DNA of 64,000 nt, taken from assembly GCA_003508835.1 (NCBI GenBank), contig PUFA01000209.1, positions 1,405,001 through 1,469,000 of the forward strand, given 5' to 3'. The DNA is from Eonycteris spelaea (taxonomy: Eukaryota; Chordata; Mammalia; Chiroptera; Pteropodidae). The notes under the pieces are model-generated. The model was not told where the DNA came from. It ran no database searches and saw nothing but the letters and a program-made list of their open reading frames with translations. Each line of letters starts with the position of its first letter. Position 1 is the first letter of the stretch. Below, piece after piece: positions 26,276 to 36,597 of the stretch. Position numbers and translations under genes: made by a program.

Positions 26276-26659
26276 CCCCGCCCCCATGCTTCTGAGGTGT
26301 TTTCTGTGCATAAATGAATACAAAACAATACTAACACGTCTTCTGTAAGATATGGAGAATAGAACGAAACCCTTACTAATAAATGAGTCATAGAGAGAAG
26401 CTCTCATACAGCTACACAAATCCAATGCTTAGCATTTCTGGGTGCCACCCACTCCTAATGCTGGTTGACATCAGAGTGTAGTCTATGTAAAGGCCACTAC
26501 TAAACAAGCCTCAGTATGGTAAAAACAACAGAAACTTGTGAAATCAGTTGGAAAAAAATGCATCCTATGGCATCCTAATTATCTTTCATTTATTCAGATA
26601 GTGCATTGATGTGAGAACAGTAAGGCAAGAAAAAATTAGAGATGTAAATAGTAGAAAAG

Positions 26660-27062
26660 AAGGAGACACTTTATTTGCATGTAACTAGATTGCATACATA
26701 GGAGAAAATTTATAGATAAGGTATTAGAATATATAAATAAATTTATCAAGGTAGATACAATATGCAAAGATCATTTTTATTTCTACATAAAGCACTAAAC
26801 AATTAAAAATTAATATATTTAAATAATATCAAAAATATTTTTAAAAACAAATACTACAAATAAATCTATAAAAAAGATGCAAGACACCTATATAGAAAAC
26901 CACAAAACATGTAGAGAATTTAAAGAATCATCAATCAAAAGACTGCCATAGAAGGATTCTATGTTAATAAATTAGAAGACATAGTCTTGCAAAGATGTTC
27001 ATTCTATGTAAAGTCAGTGTAATTTCAACCAAAATTCAGCAGGGTTTTTTTGTGGGCATTAA
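26660..27062 (+). repeat. L1 ORF2 fragment
   Basis: Contains ATAAATAAATTTATCAAGGT, GCAAGACACCTATATAGAAAACC, ACATAGTCTTGCAAAGATGTTC and TAATTTCAACCAAAATTCAGCAGG, a well-known stretch of L1 ORF2. Many stops; inactive. Confidence 0.75.
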
Positions 27063-27086
27063 TGGACAAACTGTACTTAGACCTAC

Positions 27087-27190
27087 ATAGCACGCGGTGA
27101 GGATTAATAGTCAGCTAAGTCAGTCTGAACTGGGGCTGTAAACCACGGTGAGGATATAAGTGTACAGCTAAGTCAGTCTGAACTGGGCTG
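27087..27190 (+). repeat. Short imperfect tandem duplication
   Basis: Two ~50-bp units share GGTGAGGAT, then CAGCTAAGTCAGTCTGAACTGGG and GCTGTAAACC. They differ by small indels. Confidence 0.85.
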
Positions 27191-27330
27191 TAAACCTAGT
27201 TCTGCCCTTCCTGTCTGCGTGATATGGGATGAGCTACTTAACCTAACTGAACCTCACTTTCCATGTCTATAAATAGAGATAAAACCTCCCTCATAAGGTT
27301 CATAATGGACTTATTTAGATAATATTCTTC
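27190..27330 (+). repeat. MIR SINE
   Basis: AACCTAGTTCTGCCCTTCC, GATGAGCTACTTAACCTAACTGAACCTCAC and AAACCTCCCTCATAAGG follow the MIR consensus. It directly follows the short tandem duplication at 27087-27190. Confidence 0.75.
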
Positions 27331-27334
27331 ACAG

Positions 27335-29875
27335 AGTTATCTGCTACTCATATATCCTGATTAATCATCTGTCTCCTTCTATAAATTGTAAGCTTCTTGA
27401 AGATAGAACTGAGTTTCGTTCACAACTATAAGCCCAATGTAGATCCTCAACAATACTTAATTAACAAATGTATTTGGAAACAGGAAATAGATGGCAGTTC
27501 AAGCAAATACTGGGCAAGAAGGAGTTTCCGATGAAGGTAAGAGGGGTTTCTTGGTAAGTGGGCAGAACGTGGTAAAGGACATGTGGGAGCAGACATTAGC
27601 TAAGGTCAGAGAGGACCTGAGAATCAGTCCCAAAGAGAAAGAATTGGAGCAATGTAGAGACCCAGGCTTATGTAAACCTAAAATCAGAGAAGTCTATCAA
27701 TACAGGGTGCAGGCTGGTTATTAAGGCTGGTGCAATATGGAAAGTAGGAGGTTCTAGGAGAAAGGTGGAATATTACAGCTGGGGTATATGGTGAGAAAAA
27801 AAAAACTTAATTAGCTGTTGAATTATCTATATCCTACCAAATAAGATTTCTTATATTTCCTCTTGATTAAATTCAAAATCAGCCCAAAAGCCTAAGGCAG
27901 GGCTGATCCTGAAGGTTAAGATCAATGACCTCAGCTGAGGCGAAACACTGAGATTCAGGTAGGTATATTACATATTGGAGACCCTTGCTATACACACTGA
28001 TCAAAACATAAAATAATAAAATTTCTTTTCTGTTTAACAAAATCCTAATAGGGAAAACTTGTTATTTTTGAGACTGCTACTGATCTCCTTTCGGTAATAG
28101 GACTGAATAGCAACAATAGGATGTGAGATGGTAAAGATGGGGGTTCAAAGGAAAAAGTAGCTCTCTTCCTTGAAGTATTCTGAGGCCTCAGCAGAAGAAG
28201 CTAATGGAGAAGGAGAGGAAGCAAAGCTGGGCTGGCTCTATAGGGAGTGAGTAGCCACCCAATTCTTAGAGTCCAGAGGGTCTGAGTAACTGGCACTTGA
28301 CTAAGGGGTTTAGGATACTGCACAGGGTGCATCAGCCAAAATACACATAAGCAGTGACAATCCATCCCTAGGGGATGACCAATGGAACCAGGCTCCAACC
28401 AGGGCAAGGGACACCTTGAAAAATGAAGCTGTCCAGAGGGGACATCAGGGTTCTGGCTCTGTAAGGTTGATCTCAGAACAGGGTACTAGTCACAGCATGG
28501 CAGATGTTCATTAAACCTGACCCTACCAATACAGGAGATAAAGGAAACACCAACAGGCTGAATACACCCTGGACTCAGCACACCTAAACCAGATTGATGG
28601 CCACAAATCCCATTCCCTAATCCTGGGTGTATGTGAAACTCTGAGCATGCTTTCTGAAATGATTGGAATTAGTTCAGAAGTGGGCAGAACTGAGCTGATA
28701 AGTAAAAGGCTTTATTATTACAGCAACGGAGGCTTAGAGGTGAGGATTAAAACACAGGTCCTCTGCAGAGAACACAGGTCAGAGGTGTCTCCACTGACTG
28801 CAGCAGTAGCTTAAATAGTAAACCTGGAGCCTGTATTTAGGCCACTGCTCCAAGAACTACAGAGAAATATTTGCTTACATTTGAATCACTTTGATTCATT
28901 TGGGACCTTGAGAGTCAAGATTAGAGAGGAAGGAAACCAAAAGGTGTCTGCCCTTATGGATCCCGGGTAGGTGGTCTGGCCCAGTTCACCAACTCTGGCT
29001 TCCCCATGGGAATATGGTTGCACATAAAAAGGCTCATGAGAAAAAGAAATGGCCGAAGCATCCCTCTGCAGTTCTTCCTTGTGAGCCTCTGATAACAGTA
29101 GGTCAGTGAATTGAAGATTTGGGAATGCAGCCAAACTTTCTTCTTAGAAAAATTTCACCAACATTCCCTCAGTCTACCATGCAGAACATTATTCAGACTG
29201 TCAATTACTTCAACTTACTCAGAGCAAAGAAAAGCCTTGGTGTATCAATAAAATTAGTAGACAATGAATAGTGTCATTGGTCACATGCTGAAAAACACAC
29301 TCTGAGACAGAGATTTGCTAGCACCACATTTATTGGGGGACATTCTTGAGGGATTGAGAGAAGCAAGCAGAGGGCAAAGGGAGGGTCGAAATATGATGCA
29401 GTCACAACAGAGGCCTCGGCTGATCCCTCAGGAAGCTCTGGAACTGGGATGGTCCTTCAAAAATGTTCCAAGTTTGAGAAAGGGAGCTGAGCCTTTATAT
29501 GCATCATCACTCAGCTCTTTAAAAGCAAGCTCACTCTCGTATGACCTAGGGAGAGGAAGCTTTCTTCAGTCCTTGGAAGACAATTCTTGGAGATGAACTT
29601 GACTATAAGCCATCAGCCAGCAACACTCCTGGCAGCTGGAAGAGTGATTACCTTGTTCCTGAAAGGAGAATCTCAGCAATGTATCACAGCATCCACTACA
29701 AATGACTACTTCAAGATGGTTGCCTTGAGAATATAAATGGGGTGACCCATTTTTACAACAAACTCTTTGTAGTATGCATAGAATCTTATTTGTCTATATC
29801 CTTGTATGTTCACATGATTTTTCCTGGTGCTTGTCTGTGCCCTAATGTCCTCTTCTTCCAAAGACACCAGTCATA
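27335..29875. other. Unassigned intergenic sequence, possibly degraded LTR pieces
   Basis: 28690-28860 and 29290-29700 have the composition and TTTATT-AAGGC / CACATTTATTGGG motifs of old LTRs in antisense, but I cannot assign a family. The open frame 29315-29596 has no recognisable domain. Confidence 0.4.
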
Positions 29876-29877
29876 TT

Positions 29878-30037
29878 GAATTAAGGTCTACTCTTATAAC
29901 TTCATTTTAACTTCATTTTAACTTAATTACCTCTAAAAAGGCCCTGTCTTCAAATACAGCCACATACTGAGGTACTGGGGGTTAGAACTTCATCATGTGA
30001 ATTTTTAGGGGACATAACTTAGCCCATAACAATATGT
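29878..30037 (-). repeat. MaLR LTR fragment, antisense
   Basis: Contains TTAATTACCTCTAAAAAGGCCCTGTC, CTGAGGTACTGGGGGTTAG and CATAACTTAGCCCATAAC, the complement of an MLT1/MST 5' end. Confidence 0.72.
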
Positions 30038-30654
30038 GAGGAAGACTCATGTTTTTATTACCATTTTATAGATAGAAAAACTGAGATAGGGATGTTGAAT
30101 GGCTCAATGTACAGCTCATGTCACATATCCTAATGGTTTATCTTCTTAACTGCAAATGTAAAGACATCTCTTCCTGTAGAACACTTTGCACACTCCTTCT
30201 CATTTTAACATGCAGAGGGCCCTTATCACTAACCTTCCATGAAACTTGTTTTGATTGTAAAATTAAGTGATGAGGTCATTTAAGAATAGAATGTCTTCTC
30301 TACAACTGTTACTCTGAAAATTACTGTTATCTCATAGAGTTCTTTTGATCTCTTGCACCAAATTCCAGATCCAGTGTTAATTTTTATTGCTGAAGCAGAT
30401 CCCTTGGTCTGAAATCCTGTCCCCTGTCCTATCCTATGGCCAGGCCAACCCACTAGAAGGACACCTGAAGTCCTCCTCTAACTCCTGCTCTTGAACCTAA
30501 TGAAAGTCCTAAAACATAAGTCTTTGATTCCACCCCTCTAATCCACAGCACCATTCTACTTGCTGCACAGAGCCAAAAGCACCTTCAAAGAAAAAGCAGT
30601 GTACACACACCTCTATCCCCAGACAAATAGAGGAATGGGAAAATAGAACTAACA

Positions 30655-30880
30655 TTTCTCAAGCATCTACCATATGCTAGACACTGTCAGGTGTGTTCAT
30701 AGACATTATCTCCTTTCCTCTCCACAATATTATAAGGTGTGGTTTATATTATCATTTTATGGATGAGCAAAGTAGGAGATGCCTAGGGACTAAACAACTT
30801 GTCCAAGTCAGCCATTAGAATGTGGAAAGAACAGAATTCAAACACATCTGGCTGTCTCCAAAACCTATCTCTTTCCAATG
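30655..30880 (+). repeat. MIR SINE
   Basis: AGCATCTACCATATGCTAGACACTG, TTATCTCCTTTCCTCTCCACAATATTATAAGG, GGGACTAAACAACTTGTCC and AATTCAAACACATCTGGCTG, a fairly complete MIR. Confidence 0.8.
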
Positions 30881-32629
30881 GCCCACACTGCTTGTGCTTG
30901 AGTGCCAAGCCTTTCAGAGCCAAGCCTCAATCCACACTTATCCTGTCCAAAAATCTCTAGACTCAGAGACTGAGATATTCATACTCTTCTCTCCCTGACT
31001 TGCATAGCACATTTATGTGTCTAAACAAAGGTTGTAAATGCCTTATGTAACTTGATCATTTTCTATTTAATGAATTTCAACATTTTTTAGTTTATCAGCT
31101 AAAATCTTTCTTTTGTTGGCTCGTCATACCCTGAGCTGAAGGCTCTTAAATCTTACCAGGTCTCCACCCAGAGGAAGTTGTAAGAAAGGAGCAAGATATG
31201 ACTTCCACTTTCTGGTTGCATCTTTTACTGATGCCACTAATTTGTTATTTCCCAAAGATCCTCTATCTCTCTGGAAACCAATTCTCCACTCCCTCAGCAG
31301 ATTGTTAAGTCTTGAAGATCTGGGTTGGGAAACCAAACACCAAGTAGTAGCCACCCCACTTCAGTTTGTAAGGCAAACTTTCAGCCACACCTCTTAATGG
31401 AATGAATGGGATGTGGAGTGGGCAGGGGAGGGTTAGGAAGAGATGATAAACTATCACTTGACTACACAATGCATGAAAAGAATGATTTCTCACTGGGAAT
31501 ACAACCACTAAGTCACTGAGTTGTGCCCAAGATAAGAATTACCAGGACAGAAAAATTCTTAGGAGAACATTTATCTTCGAGCTGAGTTGCTAAGATATTC
31601 CTGCCTAAGGTTCATGCCTAGATGCTGGCATGTTATATCCTTAATCTTCTTTATCCCATAAATTCTGTGATTTTTATTGCCAATTTTGCATGGCAAGGTG
31701 ATTTTCAGAAAGGCGTTATGCCCTGTTATTGTAGAACTCACTAAACTCAGCACCATGTTCCCCTTAACATGCACTAAAAAGATGAAGAGCTTAGGAAAAT
31801 TCAGAAAAGAAAGGAACCCAAATGCTAATAGCATAAGGAAATTATTAATTTGGCCTGGTTATGGTACCACATAAATCTATGAAACTAAAGGCAATTATTT
31901 GGCTTGGAATTACATGATGCTGTGAAGTTTCTAGATCTTGACTTGAGAGAAATAAAATTTATTTGTATAGTAGCAAGAGTCAGGAAGGAAATGTTAGTTA
32001 ATAAATTAATGCTCAGGAAATATTATAATCTTGAGGTTAGATTCATGTCTATTACTATGAACATTGTACTTTAATTTTATGAGAGGAGCATAATTTCCAA
32101 TTGACTGGAAAATTTCATCATTTGAATGATTATTATTTGGTTTGAAACCAATCCTCATGTTGTTTCTAAACTATTGGTACTAAAGGTTTTGAAAGCAGTC
32201 CTGCAAAGAAGGACACACTTGTTTGTGTGTTTTGTGAAAAGGGGTGACTGAATGGCTTTTTATGACTTCCAATTAGATCAGATTGCTCTACCCACAACCA
32301 CACGGCCATCTTCAGCCCTACTGACTAGCTTGCTGTTTAAAACCAAATTTGTGAAAGAAATTTTACTAAGCATCTCTGAAAGATAGTAGTGCTGTTTGCC
32401 AAATATTTCCAGGTTCTCACCTTAGAACTATGTGGTAAGATTGTATTTCTAGGGCTCTTGTGGATCTGTTCAATGAGTTGAGGTGGAACAATAACAGGGG
32501 TGATACCCCAGAATGTTGTGTTGTGGTACCAGTGGGGACGTCGATCTTGAATGAGCAAGTTGTGAAAAGCTAGTTTTTTCACTTTTATTTCAGAAATAAC
32601 AACCAGAATCTTTTTTTATATAGTGATTT

Positions 32630-32631
<2 letters not shown>

Positions 32632-32674
<43 letters not shown>
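32632..32674. repeat. (CA)n microsatellite
   Basis: About 21 uninterrupted CA units. Confidence 0.95.
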
Positions 32675-32676
<2 letters not shown>

Positions 32677-33404
32677 TAATACCTACAAGAATATTTTTCC
32701 TGTTTCACGAGTGAGCAACTTAACGTCCTAGGAGCTAAATTAATTTTACTTGAGGTCTAAAGTAGACTAAAATAATAAACACATTAAATAGTCCTTTTAT
32801 TTTTCTTCTGTGCCCTATCTTTAGGAACCCTACCATGACTTAACTGCCTCCAAAGCAAATTTGGCATTTCTCCTGCCACCCCACCTCCCACTCCTACCCC
32901 CAACCCTGCCCATGAACCTGAAGCTGACCCCTGTCTCTCAAAACATCCACGATCCATGCAGAGTGATGGATGACTGAGCACATAGAGACACAGAGTGGAC
33001 CTCAAGAGTGAAAGTAGACCAAGTCCGGTAGGGTCTCAATAGCCCCAGGCTTGTCGAGCAGTCATAGAATAGCTTGCAGGTTGAGTCTTAACTTTGCCAA
33101 GGCTGACCAAGAAGCCTGGCCCTTGCAGGTCAAGGGTAGGTCAAAGGGTCAGTAGATTCACTTCCTTAAAGCCTAGTCACCAAATATTATCCTTGACTTT
33201 TTCTTTCTCAGCAAACAGTTCCACACTGGGAGCTTAGGTGTTACTCCCGGCCAGAAGAGAAAGTCTTCCAAGGAAGTAAAACTGTCCCTTCTCATTCCAG
33301 TTCACTTTTCAGCCTCCTTCTCGTGGAGCTCAGCTCTCAGTCTAGGGCACCGAGCATCCATGAGAAATGGGGAAGCCTAGGCAAGATGCTTGAAACAGAA
33401 GAAA

Positions 33405-33580
33405 TAATGGTTGGCATTTATTGGTTCCTTAACTCGAATGAGACATTATTCTAAAATATTAGCTTATTGAATCCTGAAACCATCCGGGGAGGTATGTACT
33501 ATTATTAGCCCCATTTTAGAGATGAGGCAATTGAGACACAGAGGCATTAAGCAATTTCCCCAAGATTACACTGCAAGAAG
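33405..33580 (+). repeat. MIR SINE
   Basis: TTGGCATTTATTGGTTCC, ATTATTAGCCCCATTTTAGAGATGAGGC and AATTTCCCCAAGATTACACTG. Confidence 0.75.
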
Positions 33581-35460
33581 ACTATTCTCCCAGCTTTGTT
33601 GATCTATGTGCCCTATGCCTTCTCCATGCTGCTCCCTCGACACCTAGTGTTCAGTGCCTACTCTCCCTCCTCCCTTATCTAAGCGCAGTCTCTAAAATGA
33701 TTCAGCAGCTCTGAATTTACAACTTTACAGAGGAAACAGTGTCGCTGCTCTCAGGGTATTTGGGCAATCGGTCTCGTTTTTCACTGTGGAATGAAGAGTT
33801 CTGTATCCTTTTGGGTGAATTTCAGGCATATATGGAAGAGATTTTAGAGGAACAGAACAAGTGACCCTGAAATTATACTGGATGAAACTGTTCCTGTTTG
33901 GATCATAGTAAAGGCCTGAATATAAACAACAAAGGGCACTGCGCAGCCGCGGCTTCATGGTCAGAATGCCGTCCCCCTTTCCACGTCCGGCCTCAGTGGG
34001 ATGGGGTCCCGAAATTAGAATCTACACCTGAGCAAACTGCTTGATTTTCACAGCTCAACAGGCCTTCTGTGACCACAGGACCTCCAGACAGGGCCCTCAA
34101 GACCTTATTTCTAAGATCTATCTGATCAAAAGGTCACTGGAATACTAGGAGCTGCCACCCATACTCAGAGGTCTCAATACTCTGCAAACTCAATTCTGAC
34201 CTCCCTCCCGCTTTCTCGTTACTGGAATTCTTCCTGCCTCCTGAGACTCTGTCATCGGTCTTCTATTGAAGGTCTGAAATACGGCCTTTTGCCTGTGGTT
34301 TAGTCCAGCCCTGGGTTGCAACCCTATCTTGCTCTTACCAGAAACTCCATGTCACTGAGCTGTAGTTCTGACCTAACCCCTGTAGAAGAGCTGCGATCTC
34401 AGCTGAAAAACCTCCCTCGTGCTTCCAGCTCTCCATTCTGGACTTGGGAAGATCACCTAGTGTGAATTTCCTATCCCTGTCTTCTGACCCTTCTCGGGCA
34501 CCCCCGACATGGTCTGCCGTTGTGGCAGTTGTTCCTAGCTCCTTTTGATATCACATGCATCCAAATGTGAGAAGCACAGCCCCAACTACTGAGAAAATTC
34601 AATAGGCCTGGGGCCACAGGAGGAGGATATGCTGAAAGAATGCAATCCTCAGTTCACTCCCCACTTCACAGGTTCAAAAATAGAAGTGGAAAGTTGAAGA
34701 CTGTGTGGATTTCGCTGGAAATGTTAGTGCATTCTCACCTCCTTCCTATGCTTCCTCCTTACATGAGTCCAAGCCTTGTGCACCTCCCAGTTCTGGTAAG
34801 GGTCTCTGATCTTGGCTTCTACTGGCTTTCTCCAGTTTCTACTACACACCAACTGGGTGTGCCCATTAGCTGTGCATAAGACCTCAACTCTGCTTTTCTT
34901 CTCTAGAATGGCTGGATGTATGATCCCAGAAAGAAGGGCTTCCTCCAGCTAAGACAATCTAATAAACTTCCTAACGGCTCAAATTGGGACCTTGATGGAA
35001 AGGTCATCTTTAACAAATCATCATCGGAACCACTCTCCGTTAGTAACCAATCAAGTAATGTTATAGAGCTATTCCACTGTGGTGCAACTCTATAGGCTAG
35101 AAAAATGGGTAGAGGTTGGGAATGTTAACCTTTGTAAAGTTCTATATTCTCCCTCCCTATTTTTAAGTTCTAATATAAAAAAGTTAAATGTGGGGATTAT
35201 TAATTAAGGGTAATATCCCAGTGTTTCCTCTGGTTTCCCAGCACCCCATATGTCAGTCACTGTATATGACAAAATCCTCTTTACTCTCCCTCCCTCTCTG
35301 GGACCATATGCAATATCCCACACTAGCACAATATCAGGTTTGTAGAATCTGCAACACAGGAGATCCCTTTAGGGTTCTTCAATTCAGAGTGTCTTTGGTT
35401 CCATCAGATTGTTTCAATGCTTCGCTTTGCCCCACCGTTGATATATGGGCCTTGACTTAG

Positions 35461-35880
35461 AAAGGGGAGGAATGTAGAAGAGGATGCACCTGCTGCCAGA
35501 TGGTGTTTAAAAAAATCTGAGACTCATCCATATCCATGCAGAAAGGCCATGAAACCTCTCCAAGATGGAATTATACCAAGACTGAAAATCCCTACCCACA
35601 TTCCCCTATTACTCTCTGGCTTCTGGCTGCCATTTTGTGACTTGTTCTCCACTTCATGACTACCTAATATTTGTTTTCCCCTGATTCCACCTGTGTGGAA
35701 ATGTCTCAGAGGTTGGCTGTGAGTAGACAGCTAATTTGCTACAAGTCCACCTACAGCCCTTAGGAATGATTCTGGGCCCCAACTTTATTAGGGAAAGACA
35801 GGCTCTTGCTTTGTAACTTTAATCAATTAAATCTTCCTTCTCGATAATCGGGCTATTATAAGTATCACCACTCATTGACA
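35461..35880 (+). repeat. Probable ERV 3' LTR with preceding polypurine tract
   Basis: A purine run AAAGGGGAGGAA (35461-35472) is followed directly by TGTAGAAGAGG and a 408-bp block that ends ...CTCATTGACA at 35880. The TGT...ACA ends plus an adjacent polypurine tract are the hallmark of a retroviral 3' LTR. AATTAAATCTTCC near 35826 could be its poly(A) region. No 5' partner LTR and no recognisable gag, pol or env were seen upstream (34900-35460 is uninterpretable), so the element is a remnant at best. Confidence 0.45.
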
Positions 35881-35964
35881 AGATGGAATTAAGGTGTGTG
35901 AGTGAGAGTGTATCCCATATCGGTGCAGGTGTGATGACAGCATCCTCTCAATGAGAACAGAGAA

Positions 35965-36001
35965 AAGAAAGAAAGAAAGAAAGAAGAAAGAAAGAAAGAA
36001 A

Positions 36002-36054
<53 letters not shown>

Positions 36055-36188
36055 GGGAGGGAGGGAGGGAGGGAGGGAGGGAGGGAGGGAGGGAGGAGGG
36101 AGGGAGGGAAGGAAGGACGGAAGGAAGGACGGAAGGATGGAAGGAAGAGAGAAAGAAAGAAAGAAAGAGAGAGAGAAGAGAGAAAGAG

Positions 36189-36223
<35 letters not shown>

Positions 36224-36305
36224 AAAGAAAGAAAGAAAGAAAGGAAGGAAGGAAGGAAGAAGGAAGGAAGGAAGGAAGAAGAAGGAAGGAAGGAAGAAAG
36301 AAAGA
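35965..36305. repeat. 340-bp polypurine tract, (GAAA)n/(GGGA)n/(GGAA)n
   Basis: Almost uninterrupted purines on the plus strand, in blocks: GAAA, then GGGA, then GGAA with a few C interruptions (GGAC near 36116-36131), then GAAA and GGAA again. It ends 245 bp beyond the ADGRF4 stop, so on the sense strand of the gene it is a long polypyrimidine run in or just after the 3' UTR. Confidence 0.95.
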
Positions 36306-36549
36306 GTGCTTAAGATTTGGTCACATAAGCTGAGATGACTTAGGTTTTAAAGAAGTTGTGCATATTTTCATTTATGTACTGTGCAATAAAAAAAATTCTA
36401 ATCTCTGAAAGATATGTCCGTCTGTTCCATTCCCACCTTACTTCAGCATCACAGAGTAGAAAATAGCATGCTCATAAGGGGCACTGAGTGATTCGTCACA
36501 ACTTGCAAGTGAAGCTTGTCCTTAAGTTTTTAATACTCACATCTCATCC

Positions 36550-36597
36550 TCAGCGATTCATTAATTTAGATCCGTTGGTTGGGCTTAGTGATGCATT
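36550..36597 (-). CDS. ADGRF4: ADGRF4 coding exon 8: C-terminus and stop
   Basis: Coding part of the last exon. The acceptor ATTGAG is preceded by a run of about fifteen T on the minus strand, an unusually long polypyrimidine tract. It encodes N-A-S-L-S-P-T-N-G-S-K-L-M-N-R followed by TGA at 36552-36550. The remembered human tail has two more residues, so this stop is slightly early but does not remove any domain. The 3' UTR extends to lower coordinates; its end was not located. Confidence 0.87.
   Translation of the reverse strand, partial: NASLSPTNGSKLMNR

Larger units (their letters stand above)
30885..35460. other. Mostly unassigned sequence downstream of ADGRF4
   Basis: It contains the MIR at 33405 and the (CA)n at 32632. 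33940-34600 is more GC-rich than average with scattered CpG. No exon of OPN5, the expected next gene in human, is seen. Confidence 0.5.

Noticed and set aside
28886..29134. 82-codon open frame
   Set aside because: No homology recognised and no splice or promoter support.
35951..36313. 120-codon Lys/Glu/Arg-rich open frame
   Set aside because: Produced by the purine microsatellite; no codon bias or domain.
1..36500. OPN5 exons downstream of ADGRF4
   Set aside because: Expected by human synteny but no opsin motif or splice-flanked conserved frame was found; in human the gap is large enough to place OPN5 outside the window.
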